Below, piece by piece: positions 50,033-58,673 of a stretch of 64,000 bases of DNA. The translations under genes and the position numbers were made by a program. The stretch is from positions 1,488,001 through 1,552,000 of the forward strand of contig NZ_JAUTAY010000001.1 of assembly GCF_030818795.1 (NCBI RefSeq), written 5' to 3'. Source of the DNA: Microbacterium sp. SORGH_AS_0862 (GTDB lineage Bacteria > Actinomycetota > Actinomycetes > Actinomycetales > Microbacteriaceae). The notes under the pieces were generated by a model. It did not search any database, was not told the origin of the DNA, and worked only from the letters and a program-made list of their open reading frames with translations. The first letter of the stretch is position 1, and each line of letters begins with the position of its first letter.

Positions 50033-50845
50033 GTGCCGATTCTCAACAAGGACATGACCCTGTGCATCTCGCTGGCCGGGCGACCCTCGAACATCGGGAC
50101 GCGCTTCCACAACTACCTCTACGACGAGCTAGGTCTGAACTTCGTCTACAAGGCGTTCACGACCGATGACATCGCGGGGGCGATCACGGGAGTTCGCGCC
50201 CTGGGGATCCGCGGCTGCTCCGTGTCGATGCCCTTCAAGGAAGCCGTGATCCCGCTGCTCGACGAGATCGAGCCGTCCGCGGCCGCGATCGACTCCGTGA
50301 ACACGATCGTCAACGACGGCGGCCGGCTGTCGGGCTCGAACACCGACTACGAGGCCGTGGCGCAGCTGCTCGCCGAGCACGCCGTCGACCCGGCCGCATC
50401 CGTGCTCGTGCGGGGGTCGGGCGGGATGGCGAAGGCCGTCGTCGCGGCGTTCCACGGTGCGGGCTTCCGCGATCTCACCGTCGTCGCCCGCAACGCCGAG
50501 GCGGGCCAGGCTCTCGCGGGGCGCTACGGGTTCCAGGCCGTCACGGAGGATCCGGCGCCCGGGCACGCGGTCATCGTGAACGTGACGCCGCTCGGCATGA
50601 ACGGGGCGGATGCGGACGCGCTCGCCTTCAGCACGGCGCACATCGAAGCGGCGGAGCGCGTGTTCGACGTGGTCGCCTTTCCGTCCGAGACCCCCCTCAT
50701 CCGCGCCGCGCGCGAACGGGGCGTCGCCGTCATCACGGGCGCCGAGGTCATCGCGCTCCAAGCAGCTCGGCAGTTCGCGCGCTATACGGGCGTGACGCCC
50801 ACACCCGAGCAGGTGGCGCGCGCCTCGGAGTTCTCCCGCGCCTGA
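50033..50845 (+). CDS. Shikimate 5-dehydrogenase
   Basis: A 270-residue protein from GTG 50033 (VPILNKDMTLCISLAGRPSN); an ATG at 50054 is in frame. SVSMPFKEAVIPLLDEIE contains the catalytic Lys, SVNTIVNDGGRLSGSNTDY the substrate site, and VRGSGGMAKAVVAAFHGAG the NADP loop. The enzyme reduces 3-dehydroshikimate. The slightly unusual N-terminus suggests a paralogue and not the main AroE. Confidence 0.85.
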   Translation: MPILNKDMTLCISLAGRPSNIGTRFHNYLYDELGLNFVYKAFTTDDIAGAITGVRALGIRGCSVSMPFKEAVIPLLDEIEPSAAAIDSVNTIVNDGGRLSGSNTDYEAVAQLLAEHAVDPAASVLVRGSGGMAKAVVAAFHGAGFRDLTVVARNAEAGQALAGRYGFQAVTEDPAPGHAVIVNVTPLGMNGADADALAFSTAHIEAAERVFDVVAFPSETPLIRAARERGVAVITGAEVIALQAARQFARYTGVTPTPEQVARASEFSRA

Positions 50846-50915
50846 GCGAGCCCGGCGGCCACGCACTGCGGATTGGCCCCCGTGGCGAGAAGCCCCGCGC
50901 GGGCAGACTCGGGGG

Positions 50916-51788
50916 ATGACGCGATCTGCCGCATCCGGACTGCTCTGGGGCGCGCTCGGCGTGCTGGCGTTCTCGTTCACGGTGATCTTCACGCGGATCG
51001 CCGTCGCCTCGCTGTCGCCTCTGTTCGTGGGTGCGGGGCGCGCGGTGGTCGCCGCGGCCCTCGCCGCCATCGCCCTGGCCGCGACCCGATCGCGTCTGCC
51101 GCGCGGCAGTCAATGGATGCGGCTCGCCGTGGTGGCCGGCGGCGTGGTCGCGGGCTTCCCGCTGCTCACCTCCTACGCGCTCACGGTGGCACCGGCGAGC
51201 CACGGCGCCGTCGTGATCGCGCTGCTGCCGGCCGCGACCGCTGTGGCCGCCGTTCTGCGCGCCGGCGAGCGCCCCGGACGGACGTTCTGGGTTCTCACTG
51301 CCGCCGGTGCCGTCGCGGCGACGGTGTTCGCGGTCATCGGCGGCGGATGGGGCGGCTTCCACTGGTCGGACCTGCTGCTGCTCGGGGCCGTCGCCGCCGC
51401 CGCGATCGGATACGCGGAAGGAGCGCTGCTGGCGCGCGAGCTCGGCTCGTGGCAGACGATCTCGTGGGCCCTCGTCGTCGCCGCCCCCGTGATGGCCGCG
51501 TTGACGGCGGTCTCGGCCGTCGCCGAGCCGCCGACGGCGACGCCGGGCCAGTGGGCGGCGTTCGGCTACCTCGCGGTGGTGAGCATGTTCCTCGGCTTCT
51601 TCGCCTGGTACCGCGGGCTGGCGATCGGGCCCATCACGCGCGTCAGCCAGCTGCAACTGGTGCAGCCGGTGCTCTCGATCGTGTGGGCGGCCCTGATCCT
51701 CGGCGAACCGTTGACCTGGGCGACCGTGCTCGGCGGAGCAGCGGTCATCCTGTGCGCGGCCGGCGCCGTGCGTAGCCGTGCGCGCTGA
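50916..51788 (+). CDS. EamA/DMT-family transporter
   Basis: A 290-residue protein with ten membrane helices in two EamA repeats, from ATG 50916 (MTRSAASGLLWGALGVLAFS). The second repeat ends LQLVQPVLSIVWAALILGEP, typical of the family. Substrate unknown (drug or metabolite export). Confidence 0.9.
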   Translation: MTRSAASGLLWGALGVLAFSFTVIFTRIAVASLSPLFVGAGRAVVAAALAAIALAATRSRLPRGSQWMRLAVVAGGVVAGFPLLTSYALTVAPASHGAVVIALLPAATAVAAVLRAGERPGRTFWVLTAAGAVAATVFAVIGGGWGGFHWSDLLLLGAVAAAAIGYAEGALLARELGSWQTISWALVVAAPVMAALTAVSAVAEPPTATPGQWAAFGYLAVVSMFLGFFAWYRGLAIGPITRVSQLQLVQPVLSIVWAALILGEPLTWATVLGGAAVILCAAGAVRSRAR

Positions 51789-51808
51789 GCCGCTGGCATG
51801 ATCGCCTC

Positions 51809-52219
51809 GTGGAGGTTCCCGACCTGGCGACGATCGCGCAGCTGCGGCGAGCGCGCGACCGCATGGACCGCGACTACGCGAAGCCGCTCGACGTCGAAGC
51901 GCTGGCACGCAGCATCCCGATGTCGGCCGGTCACTTCAGCCGGCAGTTCCGTCGCCTGTTCGGCGAGTCTCCCTACCAGTACCTGATGACGCGGCGCATC
52001 GAGAGGTCGATGACGCTGCTCCGCCGCGGCGATCTGAGTGTGACCGAGATCTGCTTCGCGGTCGGCTTCTCATCGCTGGGCACATTCAGCACGCGCTTCA
52101 CCGAGCTCGTCGGCGTGCCTCCCAGCGTGTACCGCACGCTGGATCCGCCGTTTCGCGAGGGGATGCTGCCCTGCATCGCCAAGCACCTCACACGTCCGGT
52201 CAGGAATCGAGAAGCGTGA
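51809..52219 (+). CDS. AraC-family regulator (DNA-binding domain)
   Basis: A 136-residue protein from GTG 51809. It is a stand-alone AraC DNA-binding domain with two HTH motifs (LDVEALARSIPMSAGHFSRQ and SVTEICFAVGFSSLGTFSTR). It overlaps the VOC gene, so it may regulate it. Confidence 0.9.
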   Translation: MEVPDLATIAQLRRARDRMDRDYAKPLDVEALARSIPMSAGHFSRQFRRLFGESPYQYLMTRRIERSMTLLRRGDLSVTEICFAVGFSSLGTFSTRFTELVGVPPSVYRTLDPPFREGMLPCIAKHLTRPVRNREA

Positions 52220-52671
52220 CGGATGATCGGCGCCTTAGCGTGAGCGGCATGGACATCACGATTCACTCCAGCTTCCTTCCGCACACCGATCCTGAGGCGT
52301 CGCTCGCCTTCTACCGCGACGTGCTCGAGTTCGAGGTGCGACTCGACGTCGGATACGAGCAGATGCGCTGGATCACGGTCGGACCCGCCGGCCAGCCCTC
52401 GACCGCCATCGTGCTGCACCCGGCGAGCGTCGGGCGCGATCTGTCGGACGAGGAGCAGGAGTTCCTGCTCGCGCTGATCGCCAAGGGCAGCTACTTCGGC
52501 GTGAACCTCGCCACCGACGATCTCGACGCGGTCTTCGCACGCGTCGAGGCCTCGGGGGCCGATATCGTGCAGGAACCCATCGAGCAGGACTACGGGCTGC
52601 GGGATGCGGCGTTCCGCGATCCCGCGGGCAACCTCATCCGCATCCAGCAGAACAAGGAGCAGCAGGCATGA
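52216..52671 (+). CDS. VOC/glyoxalase-family protein
   Basis: A 151-residue protein. GTG 52216 overlaps the AraC stop (GTGA); the ATG at 52249 (MDITIHSSFLPHTDPEASLA) is the likelier N-terminus by family. FYRDVLEFEVRLDV and FRDPAGNLIRIQQN are the usual VOC repeats. Substrate unknown. It forms an AraC-VOC-DUF1801 cassette. Confidence 0.87.
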   Translation: MTDDRRLSVSGMDITIHSSFLPHTDPEASLAFYRDVLEFEVRLDVGYEQMRWITVGPAGQPSTAIVLHPASVGRDLSDEEQEFLLALIAKGSYFGVNLATDDLDAVFARVEASGADIVQEPIEQDYGLRDAAFRDPAGNLIRIQQNKEQQA

Positions 52672-53099
52672 GCACGACAGGATTCTCCGCGCAGGAGCGC
52701 GAGGCCATGAAGCAGCGGGCGGCCGAGCTGAAGGAGATGAAGGGCGTGAAGGGCGCCGCGAAGCGGGCGAAGGAGTATGACGCCTGCCTCGAGGCCATCG
52801 ACGCGCTCACCGGCAGCGACCGCCAGATCGCCGAACGACTGCATGTCATCGTCACCGAGGAGGCACCGGGGCTCGCACCCAAGACGTGGTACGGGTTCCC
52901 CTCGTACGCCAAGGACGACAAGGTGGTGGTGTTCTACCAGCCCGCGTCGAAGTTCGAGACCCGCTACGGCTCGATCGGCTTCAACGAGACCGCGACGCTC
53001 GATGACGGCGAGATGTGGCCGACCTCTTTCGCCGTGCTGGAGATGACGCCCGCCGCCGAGAAGACGTTCCGCGAGCTCGTGCGCCGCGCGGTCGACTGA
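52668..53099 (+). CDS. DUF1801 / iron-chaperone-like protein
   Basis: A 143-residue protein from ATG 52668 (ATGA). KTWYGFPSYAKDDKVVVFYQ and GSIGFNETATLDDGEMWPTS carry the DUF1801 core. The N-terminal Lys-rich helix (MKQRAAELKEMKGVKGAAKR) is an addition. Function uncertain, often called iron chaperone. Confidence 0.8.
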   Translation: MSTTGFSAQEREAMKQRAAELKEMKGVKGAAKRAKEYDACLEAIDALTGSDRQIAERLHVIVTEEAPGLAPKTWYGFPSYAKDDKVVVFYQPASKFETRYGSIGFNETATLDDGEMWPTSFAVLEMTPAAEKTFRELVRRAVD

Positions 53100-53158
53100 G
53101 CCGCAAGCGCCGCCTTACCTTCGTGGCGGGTGCTGCGGCGCGGCAATAGCCTGACGGC

Positions 53159-53884
53159 GTGAGCGAATCCGCCGAGTACGGGGTCCACCCCGACGAGCCG
53201 CACCGTCAAGGCCTGTCGCAGCGCCTGAACTGGTTGCGCGCGGGTGTGCTGGGCGCCAACGACGGGATCGTCTCGACCGCCGCCGTCGTGGTCGGCGTCG
53301 CCGGGGCGACCTCCGACGTCGCCCCCGTCTTCCTCGCGGGCACGGCTGCTCTCGTCGGCGGCGCCATCTCGATGGCACTCGGCGAGTACGTGTCGGTGTC
53401 GAGCCAGCGCGACTCCGAGCGCGCGCTCATCGCGAAGGAGACGCGCGAACTGCGAGAGCAGCCCGAGGAGGAGTTCGAGGAGCTCATCGGGCTGTACCGG
53501 GCGCAGGGGCTCAGCGAAGAGACCGCGACCCGGGTTGCCAAGGAGCTCACGGCGAAGGATGCGTTGAAGGCGCATCTCTCGGCCGAACTCAACATCGACG
53601 CCGACGACGTGGTGAGCCCATGGCACGCGGCGCTCGCTTCCGCCATCGCGTTCTTCGTCGGGGCACTGCTGCCGATGGCCACGATCCTGCTGGCACCGCA
53701 TCCGCTGCGCATCGCCCTGACCTTCGTCGCGGTGCTCATCGCGCTCGCGATCACCGGCTACGTCGCGGCGTGGATCGGCGGCGCAAACCGGCCCCGCGCG
53801 ATCGCGCGGACGGTGATCGGCGGGGCACTCGCGCTCGTGGCGACCTACGCGGTGGGCAGCCTCTTCGGCACCACGGTCGGCTGA
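53159..53884 (+). CDS. VIT-family (CCC1-like) metal transporter
   Basis: A 241-residue protein from GTG 53159. It has the VIT signature LRAGVLGANDGIVSTAAVVV and GGAISMALGEYVSVSSQRDS, a helical cytosolic segment (ELREQPEEEFEELIGLYRAQ), then three helices. It exports or stores iron or manganese. No clear ribosome binding site precedes the GTG, so the mRNA may be leaderless. Confidence 0.92.
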   Translation: MSESAEYGVHPDEPHRQGLSQRLNWLRAGVLGANDGIVSTAAVVVGVAGATSDVAPVFLAGTAALVGGAISMALGEYVSVSSQRDSERALIAKETRELREQPEEEFEELIGLYRAQGLSEETATRVAKELTAKDALKAHLSAELNIDADDVVSPWHAALASAIAFFVGALLPMATILLAPHPLRIALTFVAVLIALAITGYVAAWIGGANRPRAIARTVIGGALALVATYAVGSLFGTTVG

Positions 53885-53929
53885 CCTTCCCGGCCCCGCT
53901 GCGCCCGCGTCCGCCCTCCCCGCTTCGCG

Positions 53930-54049
53930 TTCCTTTCCCCCGCTTCGCGCACCTCTCTCCTTCCCGCTCGCCTCTCTCCTTCCCGCTCGCCTCTCTCCTA
54001 CCCGCCGCCCTCCCCGCGCACCTCTCTCCTTCCCGCTTCCCTCCCCGCT
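53930..54049. repeat. CT-rich tandem repeats
   Basis: A pyrimidine-rich strand with imperfect 19-base units of the type CCTCTCTCCTTCCCGCTCG, repeated about two and a half times and again near 54019. It lies between the VIT gene and the hairpin at 54050. No gene. Such tracts can form triplexes or vary in copy number. Confidence 0.6.
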
Positions 54050-54093
54050 CGCCTGTCACAGATCGACGCGAAGCGGTCGATCTGTGACAGGCG
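54050..54093. repeat. Perfect 18-bp inverted repeat
   Basis: Arms CGCCTGTCACAGATCGAC (54050-54067) and complement (54076-54093) with the loop GCGAAGCG. No T tract follows. It lies between the VIT gene and the next small membrane gene and may terminate transcription with help, or be a mobile repeat. Confidence 0.7.
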
Positions 54094-54135
54094 AAGCCGG
54101 TTCGGTACTGTCGGACAGTCGACCGAGGGGGAGAA

Positions 54136-54465
54136 GTGACCGCATCCGATCAGCCGATCCGCCGCCGCAAGCCGAAGCTGGATGCGTGGGGCACGACCGG
54201 TGTGGCCATGGCGGCGATCGCCATCCTGCCGACCCTCGGCATCTTCCTCATCGGCTTCATCCCCGACATGAACCCCATCTGGTGGCTGCGCATCCTGCTC
54301 ATCCCGATGCTCGCCGTCATCGGCGCGGCCGTGCTGCTGCTGGGTGTCGGCGGCGTCGCCGTGGGCGCGCGGCGCGGCACGCCCTACGGCCTGTCGATCG
54401 CCCCGATCGTGCTCGGCGTCGTCATGATCGCCCCCATCGCCTGGCTCTGGTTCAGCGGCGCCTGA
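54136..54465 (+). CDS. Small membrane protein
   Basis: A 109-residue protein from GTG 54136 with GGGGGAGAA upstream. It has a basic N-terminus (RRRKPKLDAWGTTGV) and three membrane helices (MAAIAILPTLGIFLIGFIPD, ILLIPMLAVIGAAVLLLGVG, SIAPIVLGVVMIAPIAWLWF). Function unknown. Confidence 0.75.
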   Translation: MTASDQPIRRRKPKLDAWGTTGVAMAAIAILPTLGIFLIGFIPDMNPIWWLRILLIPMLAVIGAAVLLLGVGGVAVGARRGTPYGLSIAPIVLGVVMIAPIAWLWFSGA

Positions 54466-54586
54466 GCGGTCTCGCCCGTGTCGGCTGGTCACCGCCGGTC
54501 GGAGATTCGCGCGGATGTCGGAGGATGCAGGCCGCAACCTCCGACCGAAGCCCGTTTCTCCAACGCGACGGAGCAGGCCGGCCTCG

Positions 54587-55870
54587 TCAGCCCGCCGTCA
54601 GCGCCGACCCTTGGGCGCGGATGCGGGCGAGGGCGCTGAGTCCGAGGGCGATCGCCACGACGGCGGTCAGCACGCTGGTACCCGCAGCCAGGAGCAGCAC
54701 GATCGCCGCGAGTCCGAGCAGCACGGCATGGGAGATGCGCGCGACGGATGCGGTGGGCCGCGGCATCCGGCGTCGCTCGAGACCCGCCAGCGCCCACGCC
54801 ACCACTGCCGTCAGCGACAGGGCGACGACGAACCACGGCAGGCGGGTGAGCCACCACGTCGGACTCGAGGGCTCGGGCAGCTCGACACCGGTGGTGAGGG
54901 CGACGAGCGCCGAGGCCCCCGCCATCGTGAGCAGCACCGGCATGTGCCACAGGTAGATGGTCATGGTGCGGGCCGTCACGAACCCGGTGAACGCCGCCAC
55001 CGCCGGACGACGACTCGCCGCGGCGAGCGGTGCGCGCAGCAGCGAGAGCAGCGCGGTCTGCGCGATCCCCACGAGCAGCAGCGCCGTCGTGGGCGGGTTG
55101 AGGTTCTCGTAGAGATCGGCCGAGAAGACGCCTCCGATCATGCTCGCCGCCAGCACGGCGACCGCCGCGACGCCGATGACGACGCGCGTGCGTCGGCGCA
55201 GCGCGTCGATCGTGCCGTCGGCCATGACGAAGCCGAGCTGCTGCAGCGCCAGCCAGACGAACGCGAGGTTGAGCATGCCGATGGCATCGATGCCGGTGAC
55301 CGCGCGCATCACATCGACGGCGCCGGCGGCGGCGACCAGCAGCGCGATCGTCAGCCACGGCGCACGGTCGTGGGCAGCGAGCAGCGCGGGAAGCAGCGCC
55401 TGGCACAGCAGGAACACGGCGAGGAACCACAACGGCTGCCCGTAACGGAAGCCCGCGATCCGCACGAGCTCGCCGTCGACGCCGGCGGCCAGGAGGGCGG
55501 CGAGCGCGACGGCGACGACGGCGAAGGTGAGCAGGGCCGGCACCAGCAGCCGGTGCACGCGCGCCGCCACGAAGGCCCCCGCCGTGCCACCGGTGCGGCG
55601 CATCCGTCGATACGCGAGCGCGCCCGCGTAGCCGCCGATGACGAAGAACAGCGGCATGATCTGCGCCACCCAGGTCAGCGGGGCGAACCAGGCGGTGCCC
55701 TCGGCGGCGTTCGCGAACACAGGACCCGCGGGGGTGACGGTGACGCCGACCATGACGGCGTGGAGGAGAACGACGATGACGACGCAGATCGCGCGTGCGA
55801 GATCGATCCCGGTGTCGCGGCCCGCAGCGGGTGCGATCGCGGTCCGCGGTGCGGTGAGCGTGATGACCAT
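54587..55870 (-). CDS. Acyltransferase-3 family membrane protein
   Basis: A 427-residue protein from ATG 55870 with about ten membrane helices. DTGIDLARAICVVIVVLLHA and MPLFFVIGGYAGALAYRRMR are the conserved N-terminal motifs (R-x-x-x-x-x-x-x-x-x-x-H). It may acetylate a cell-surface polymer or lipid. It follows the two-component operon on the same strand. Confidence 0.9.
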   Translation of the reverse strand: MVITLTAPRTAIAPAAGRDTGIDLARAICVVIVVLLHAVMVGVTVTPAGPVFANAAEGTAWFAPLTWVAQIMPLFFVIGGYAGALAYRRMRRTGGTAGAFVAARVHRLLVPALLTFAVVAVALAALLAAGVDGELVRIAGFRYGQPLWFLAVFLLCQALLPALLAAHDRAPWLTIALLVAAAGAVDVMRAVTGIDAIGMLNLAFVWLALQQLGFVMADGTIDALRRRTRVVIGVAAVAVLAASMIGGVFSADLYENLNPPTTALLLVGIAQTALLSLLRAPLAAASRRPAVAAFTGFVTARTMTIYLWHMPVLLTMAGASALVALTTGVELPEPSSPTWWLTRLPWFVVALSLTAVVAWALAGLERRRMPRPTASVARISHAVLLGLAAIVLLLAAGTSVLTAVVAIALGLSALARIRAQGSALTAG

Positions 55871-55967
55871 GCGTCCTCCTCGAGTGGGTCTCGAGAAGGC
55901 TATGGATGCGGCGCGTGCTGCGGCATCACTCCCAGGGGTCGTCCGACCCCCTACCTCGGAGTGAGAT

Positions 55968-56639
55968 TCAGGATGCGGGCTCGGCGAGGCCCGCGTCGTA
56001 GGCGAAGATCACGGCCTGCACGCGATCGCGTGCGCCGATCTTGGCGAGCAGCTTGCCGACATGCGTCTTCACGGTCTGCTCCGCGATGAAGAGCTCGCTC
56101 GCGATCTCGGTGTTCGACATGCCCTTGGCGAGCAGCACCAGCACCTCGCGCTCCCGGTCGGTGAGCTCCGCCAGCTGCGCTCCGCCTCGCGGCTCGCGCG
56201 GCTTCTGCGTGGCGAACTGCGAGATGAGACGTCGTGTGACGCGGGGCGAGAGCAGGGCGTCCCCGGCGGCGACGACCCGGACGGCCTGCACGAGCTCCTC
56301 GGGAAGCGCATCCTTGAGCAGGAAGCCGCTCGCTCCCGCCTGGAGCGCGTCGTACACGTAGTCGTCGATGTCGAACGTGGTCAGCATGAGGATGCGCGGC
56401 ACGTGTGCGGCGGGGTACGCGGGCCCGAGGATGCGGCGGGTCGCCGCGATGCCGTCGAGCTGCGGCATCCGCACATCCATGAGGATGACGTCGGGATCGA
56501 GCCGCGCCGCGAGCGCGACCGCCTCCTGCCCGTCGGCGGCCTGTCCCACGATGCGGATTCCGTCCTGCGCGTCCAGGAGCGCGGCGAAGCCTGCGCGCAC
56601 CATCGCCTGGTCGTCGGCGATCAGCACGGTGATGCTCAT
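55968..56639 (-). CDS. LuxR-type (NarL/FixJ) response regulator
   Basis: A 223-residue protein from ATG 56639, overlapping the kinase stop. The receiver has Asp55 (VILMDVRMPQ) and the conserved Thr/Lys. The LuxR HTH is LTDREREVLVLLAKGMSNTE onward to VKTHVGKLLAKIGARDRVQ. It answers the kinase encoded immediately upstream. Confidence 0.94.
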   Translation of the reverse strand: MSITVLIADDQAMVRAGFAALLDAQDGIRIVGQAADGQEAVALAARLDPDVILMDVRMPQLDGIAATRRILGPAYPAAHVPRILMLTTFDIDDYVYDALQAGASGFLLKDALPEELVQAVRVVAAGDALLSPRVTRRLISQFATQKPREPRGGAQLAELTDREREVLVLLAKGMSNTEIASELFIAEQTVKTHVGKLLAKIGARDRVQAVIFAYDAGLAEPAS

Positions 56640-57835
56640 GGGGACTCCTCGCCGGTGGTGGGCAGTGTCGCTGCCACCGTCCATCCTCCCGCGGGATCGG
56701 TGCCGACGGTGACCGTTCCGCCCAGCAGGGCGACGCGTTCGCGGATGCCGCGGAGTCCGTGACCCGCTCCGGAGGCGTCGACCGCCTGCTCGGGAGACGT
56801 GGTGTTGTGCACGCGGATCGTGACGTGCCCGTCGCGCGCCTCGACCCTGACCTCGACGGCCGCACCGGGAGCATGGCGCACCGCGTTGCTCAGCGCCTCC
56901 TGGACGATGCGATACGCGGCGATCTGCACACCCGCGGGGGGTGGGGTGGCCATGACGGCCAGCGACAGGCCCACCTGCACGCCCGCGCGACGGACGCTGT
57001 CCACCAGGTCGGGGATGTCCGCCATTCCCTGCTGGGGCGCGAGCTCCGGCGTCTGCTCCTCGGTGCGCAGCACACCCAGCAGCCGGCGCATCTCCCCCAA
57101 CGACGCACGCGCCGACGCGGCGATGTCGTCGAACTCCTGCACCGTTTCGTCGGAGAGGCCGGCGAGACGGTAACGGGCGGTGGAAGCCTGCACCTGGATG
57201 ACCGACATGCTGTGGGCGAGAACGTCGTGCAGTTCACGGGCGATGCGCGTGCGCTCCTCGACGAGCATGCGCCGGGACTGTTCGGATGCGGTGAGCTCGC
57301 GCTCGCGGGTGAGCTGCTCGTTCAACCGGATGCGGCCCGCCAGGAGCACTCCGATGAGCAGCACCGCGGTGGAGATCGACGCGGTCACGATCAGGTTCGC
57401 GGTGGCGGCGGGCGCCGCATCCGTGATGATCAGCGGCGCGACGAGCGAACCGAGGTTGCCGACGGCCCACGGCCAGCGGCCGAGTCGCCAGCCGTGCAGC
57501 GTCGTGATCACCAGCACGAAGACGACGAAGGCGATCATCGCGGGCACCGACCACGGCCAGGGCCACGCGCCGTCGTGCGGAACGCTCACGACCAGGGGGA
57601 GCACGAAGGCCGTCACGCCGAAGACCACGATGGCGGTGCGTGGGCGCGTGAGGGAGATCCACGGCGCCGCGCACACGCCCGCGCCGAGGAGCATCGCAAG
57701 CGCCAGGGGGGTGCCGTAGAAGACGGCGTGCAGCGGCACGAGGACGCTGAAGAGAGCGACGCCCGTGACGGCGAGCGCGACGAGCCCGAGGATCTGCGCG
57801 CGCGAGCGCGGGGCGGAGCGCGGGATCTCGGTCAT
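56636..57835 (-). CDS. Histidine kinase (HisKA_3)
   Basis: A 399-residue protein from ATG 57835. The N-terminus has five or six membrane helices and no large outside loop. The dimerisation helix has RIARELHDVLAHSMSVI with His203. The ATPase ends GHGLRGIRERVALLGG. It pairs with the regulator downstream. The sensor is membrane-embedded, so it probably senses membrane state or a lipid-soluble signal. It is coupled to DedA (ATGA). Confidence 0.92.
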   Translation of the reverse strand: MTEIPRSAPRSRAQILGLVALAVTGVALFSVLVPLHAVFYGTPLALAMLLGAGVCAAPWISLTRPRTAIVVFGVTAFVLPLVVSVPHDGAWPWPWSVPAMIAFVVFVLVITTLHGWRLGRWPWAVGNLGSLVAPLIITDAAPAATANLIVTASISTAVLLIGVLLAGRIRLNEQLTRERELTASEQSRRMLVEERTRIARELHDVLAHSMSVIQVQASTARYRLAGLSDETVQEFDDIAASARASLGEMRRLLGVLRTEEQTPELAPQQGMADIPDLVDSVRRAGVQVGLSLAVMATPPPAGVQIAAYRIVQEALSNAVRHAPGAAVEVRVEARDGHVTIRVHNTTSPEQAVDASGAGHGLRGIRERVALLGGTVTVGTDPAGGWTVAATLPTTGEESP

Positions 57836-58482
57836 GCTCCCAGTGTGGCCGACGCCGGCTCGCGCTCCGTCGTCTCGGGGATGTCGCGGACGCGGCGACG
57901 CACCGCGGCGATGCGGTCGATGGCGATGCCCACCCCGAGGGCGAGGGCGACGCCGATCACGGCGCTCAGCACCGGCTGGTCGCCGAGCCACTGACCCGCG
58001 AGGGTTCCGATGACGACGCTGTAGAGCGCCCAGCTGACGCCGGCGACGACGCTCAGCGGAGCGAACCGATGCCACGGGTACCCCAACGCTCCGGCAGACA
58101 TGTTCACGGCGACCCGACCGACCGGGATGTAGCGGGCGCCCAGGATGAGGGGAGCACCGCGCGTAGTCAGCGTCCCGCGGGCGCGCTCGAAGGCTCCCGC
58201 GACGCGGGGCCGCCGCATCCAGCCGTACCGGGTCGTGCCGACCCTGCCACCGATCGCGTAGGCGATGTTGTCGCCGATGGCGGCACCGAGCGCGGCCACG
58301 AGACACAGGGCGACGAGGATGGGCAGGTCTCCGGTGGTGGCGGCCACGGCGGCCGCGGCCACGAGCACGGTCTCGCTGGGCATCGGCGGGAAGAACCCGT
58401 CGATCACGGCCGCGGCGAACATGACCGGCAGCAGCCACGGCGAGGCGGCGGCTTGGAGGATGAGATCGGTGACGACGTCCAC
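57832..58482 (-). CDS. DedA-family membrane protein
   Basis: A 216-residue protein from ATG 58482. It has VIDGFFPPMPSETVLVAAAA and GARYIPVGRVAVNMSAGALG, the DedA motifs. DedA proteins flip undecaprenyl-phosphate or phospholipids. Its coupling to a sensor kinase in one operon is notable. Confidence 0.9.
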   Translation of the reverse strand: MDVVTDLILQAAASPWLLPVMFAAAVIDGFFPPMPSETVLVAAAAVAATTGDLPILVALCLVAALGAAIGDNIAYAIGGRVGTTRYGWMRRPRVAGAFERARGTLTTRGAPLILGARYIPVGRVAVNMSAGALGYPWHRFAPLSVVAGVSWALYSVVIGTLAGQWLGDQPVLSAVIGVALALGVGIAIDRIAAVRRRVRDIPETTEREPASATLGA

Positions 58483-58673
58483 CCCTCGACGCTACGAATC
58501 GGGGCGACAGGCCCACATCCCTCGGAAGTATCTCGCGCCTGCTACCTCAGAGTGGTTTCCGTCGCGGTCGTCGCCCCTCCGCTTCCGTCGGGGATTCGGC
58601 CCGATGTCGGAGGATTCCGCCCCGAACCTCCGACCGGAGCCCGCGCGCAGCATCCCCGATGCCCGAGCCGACG

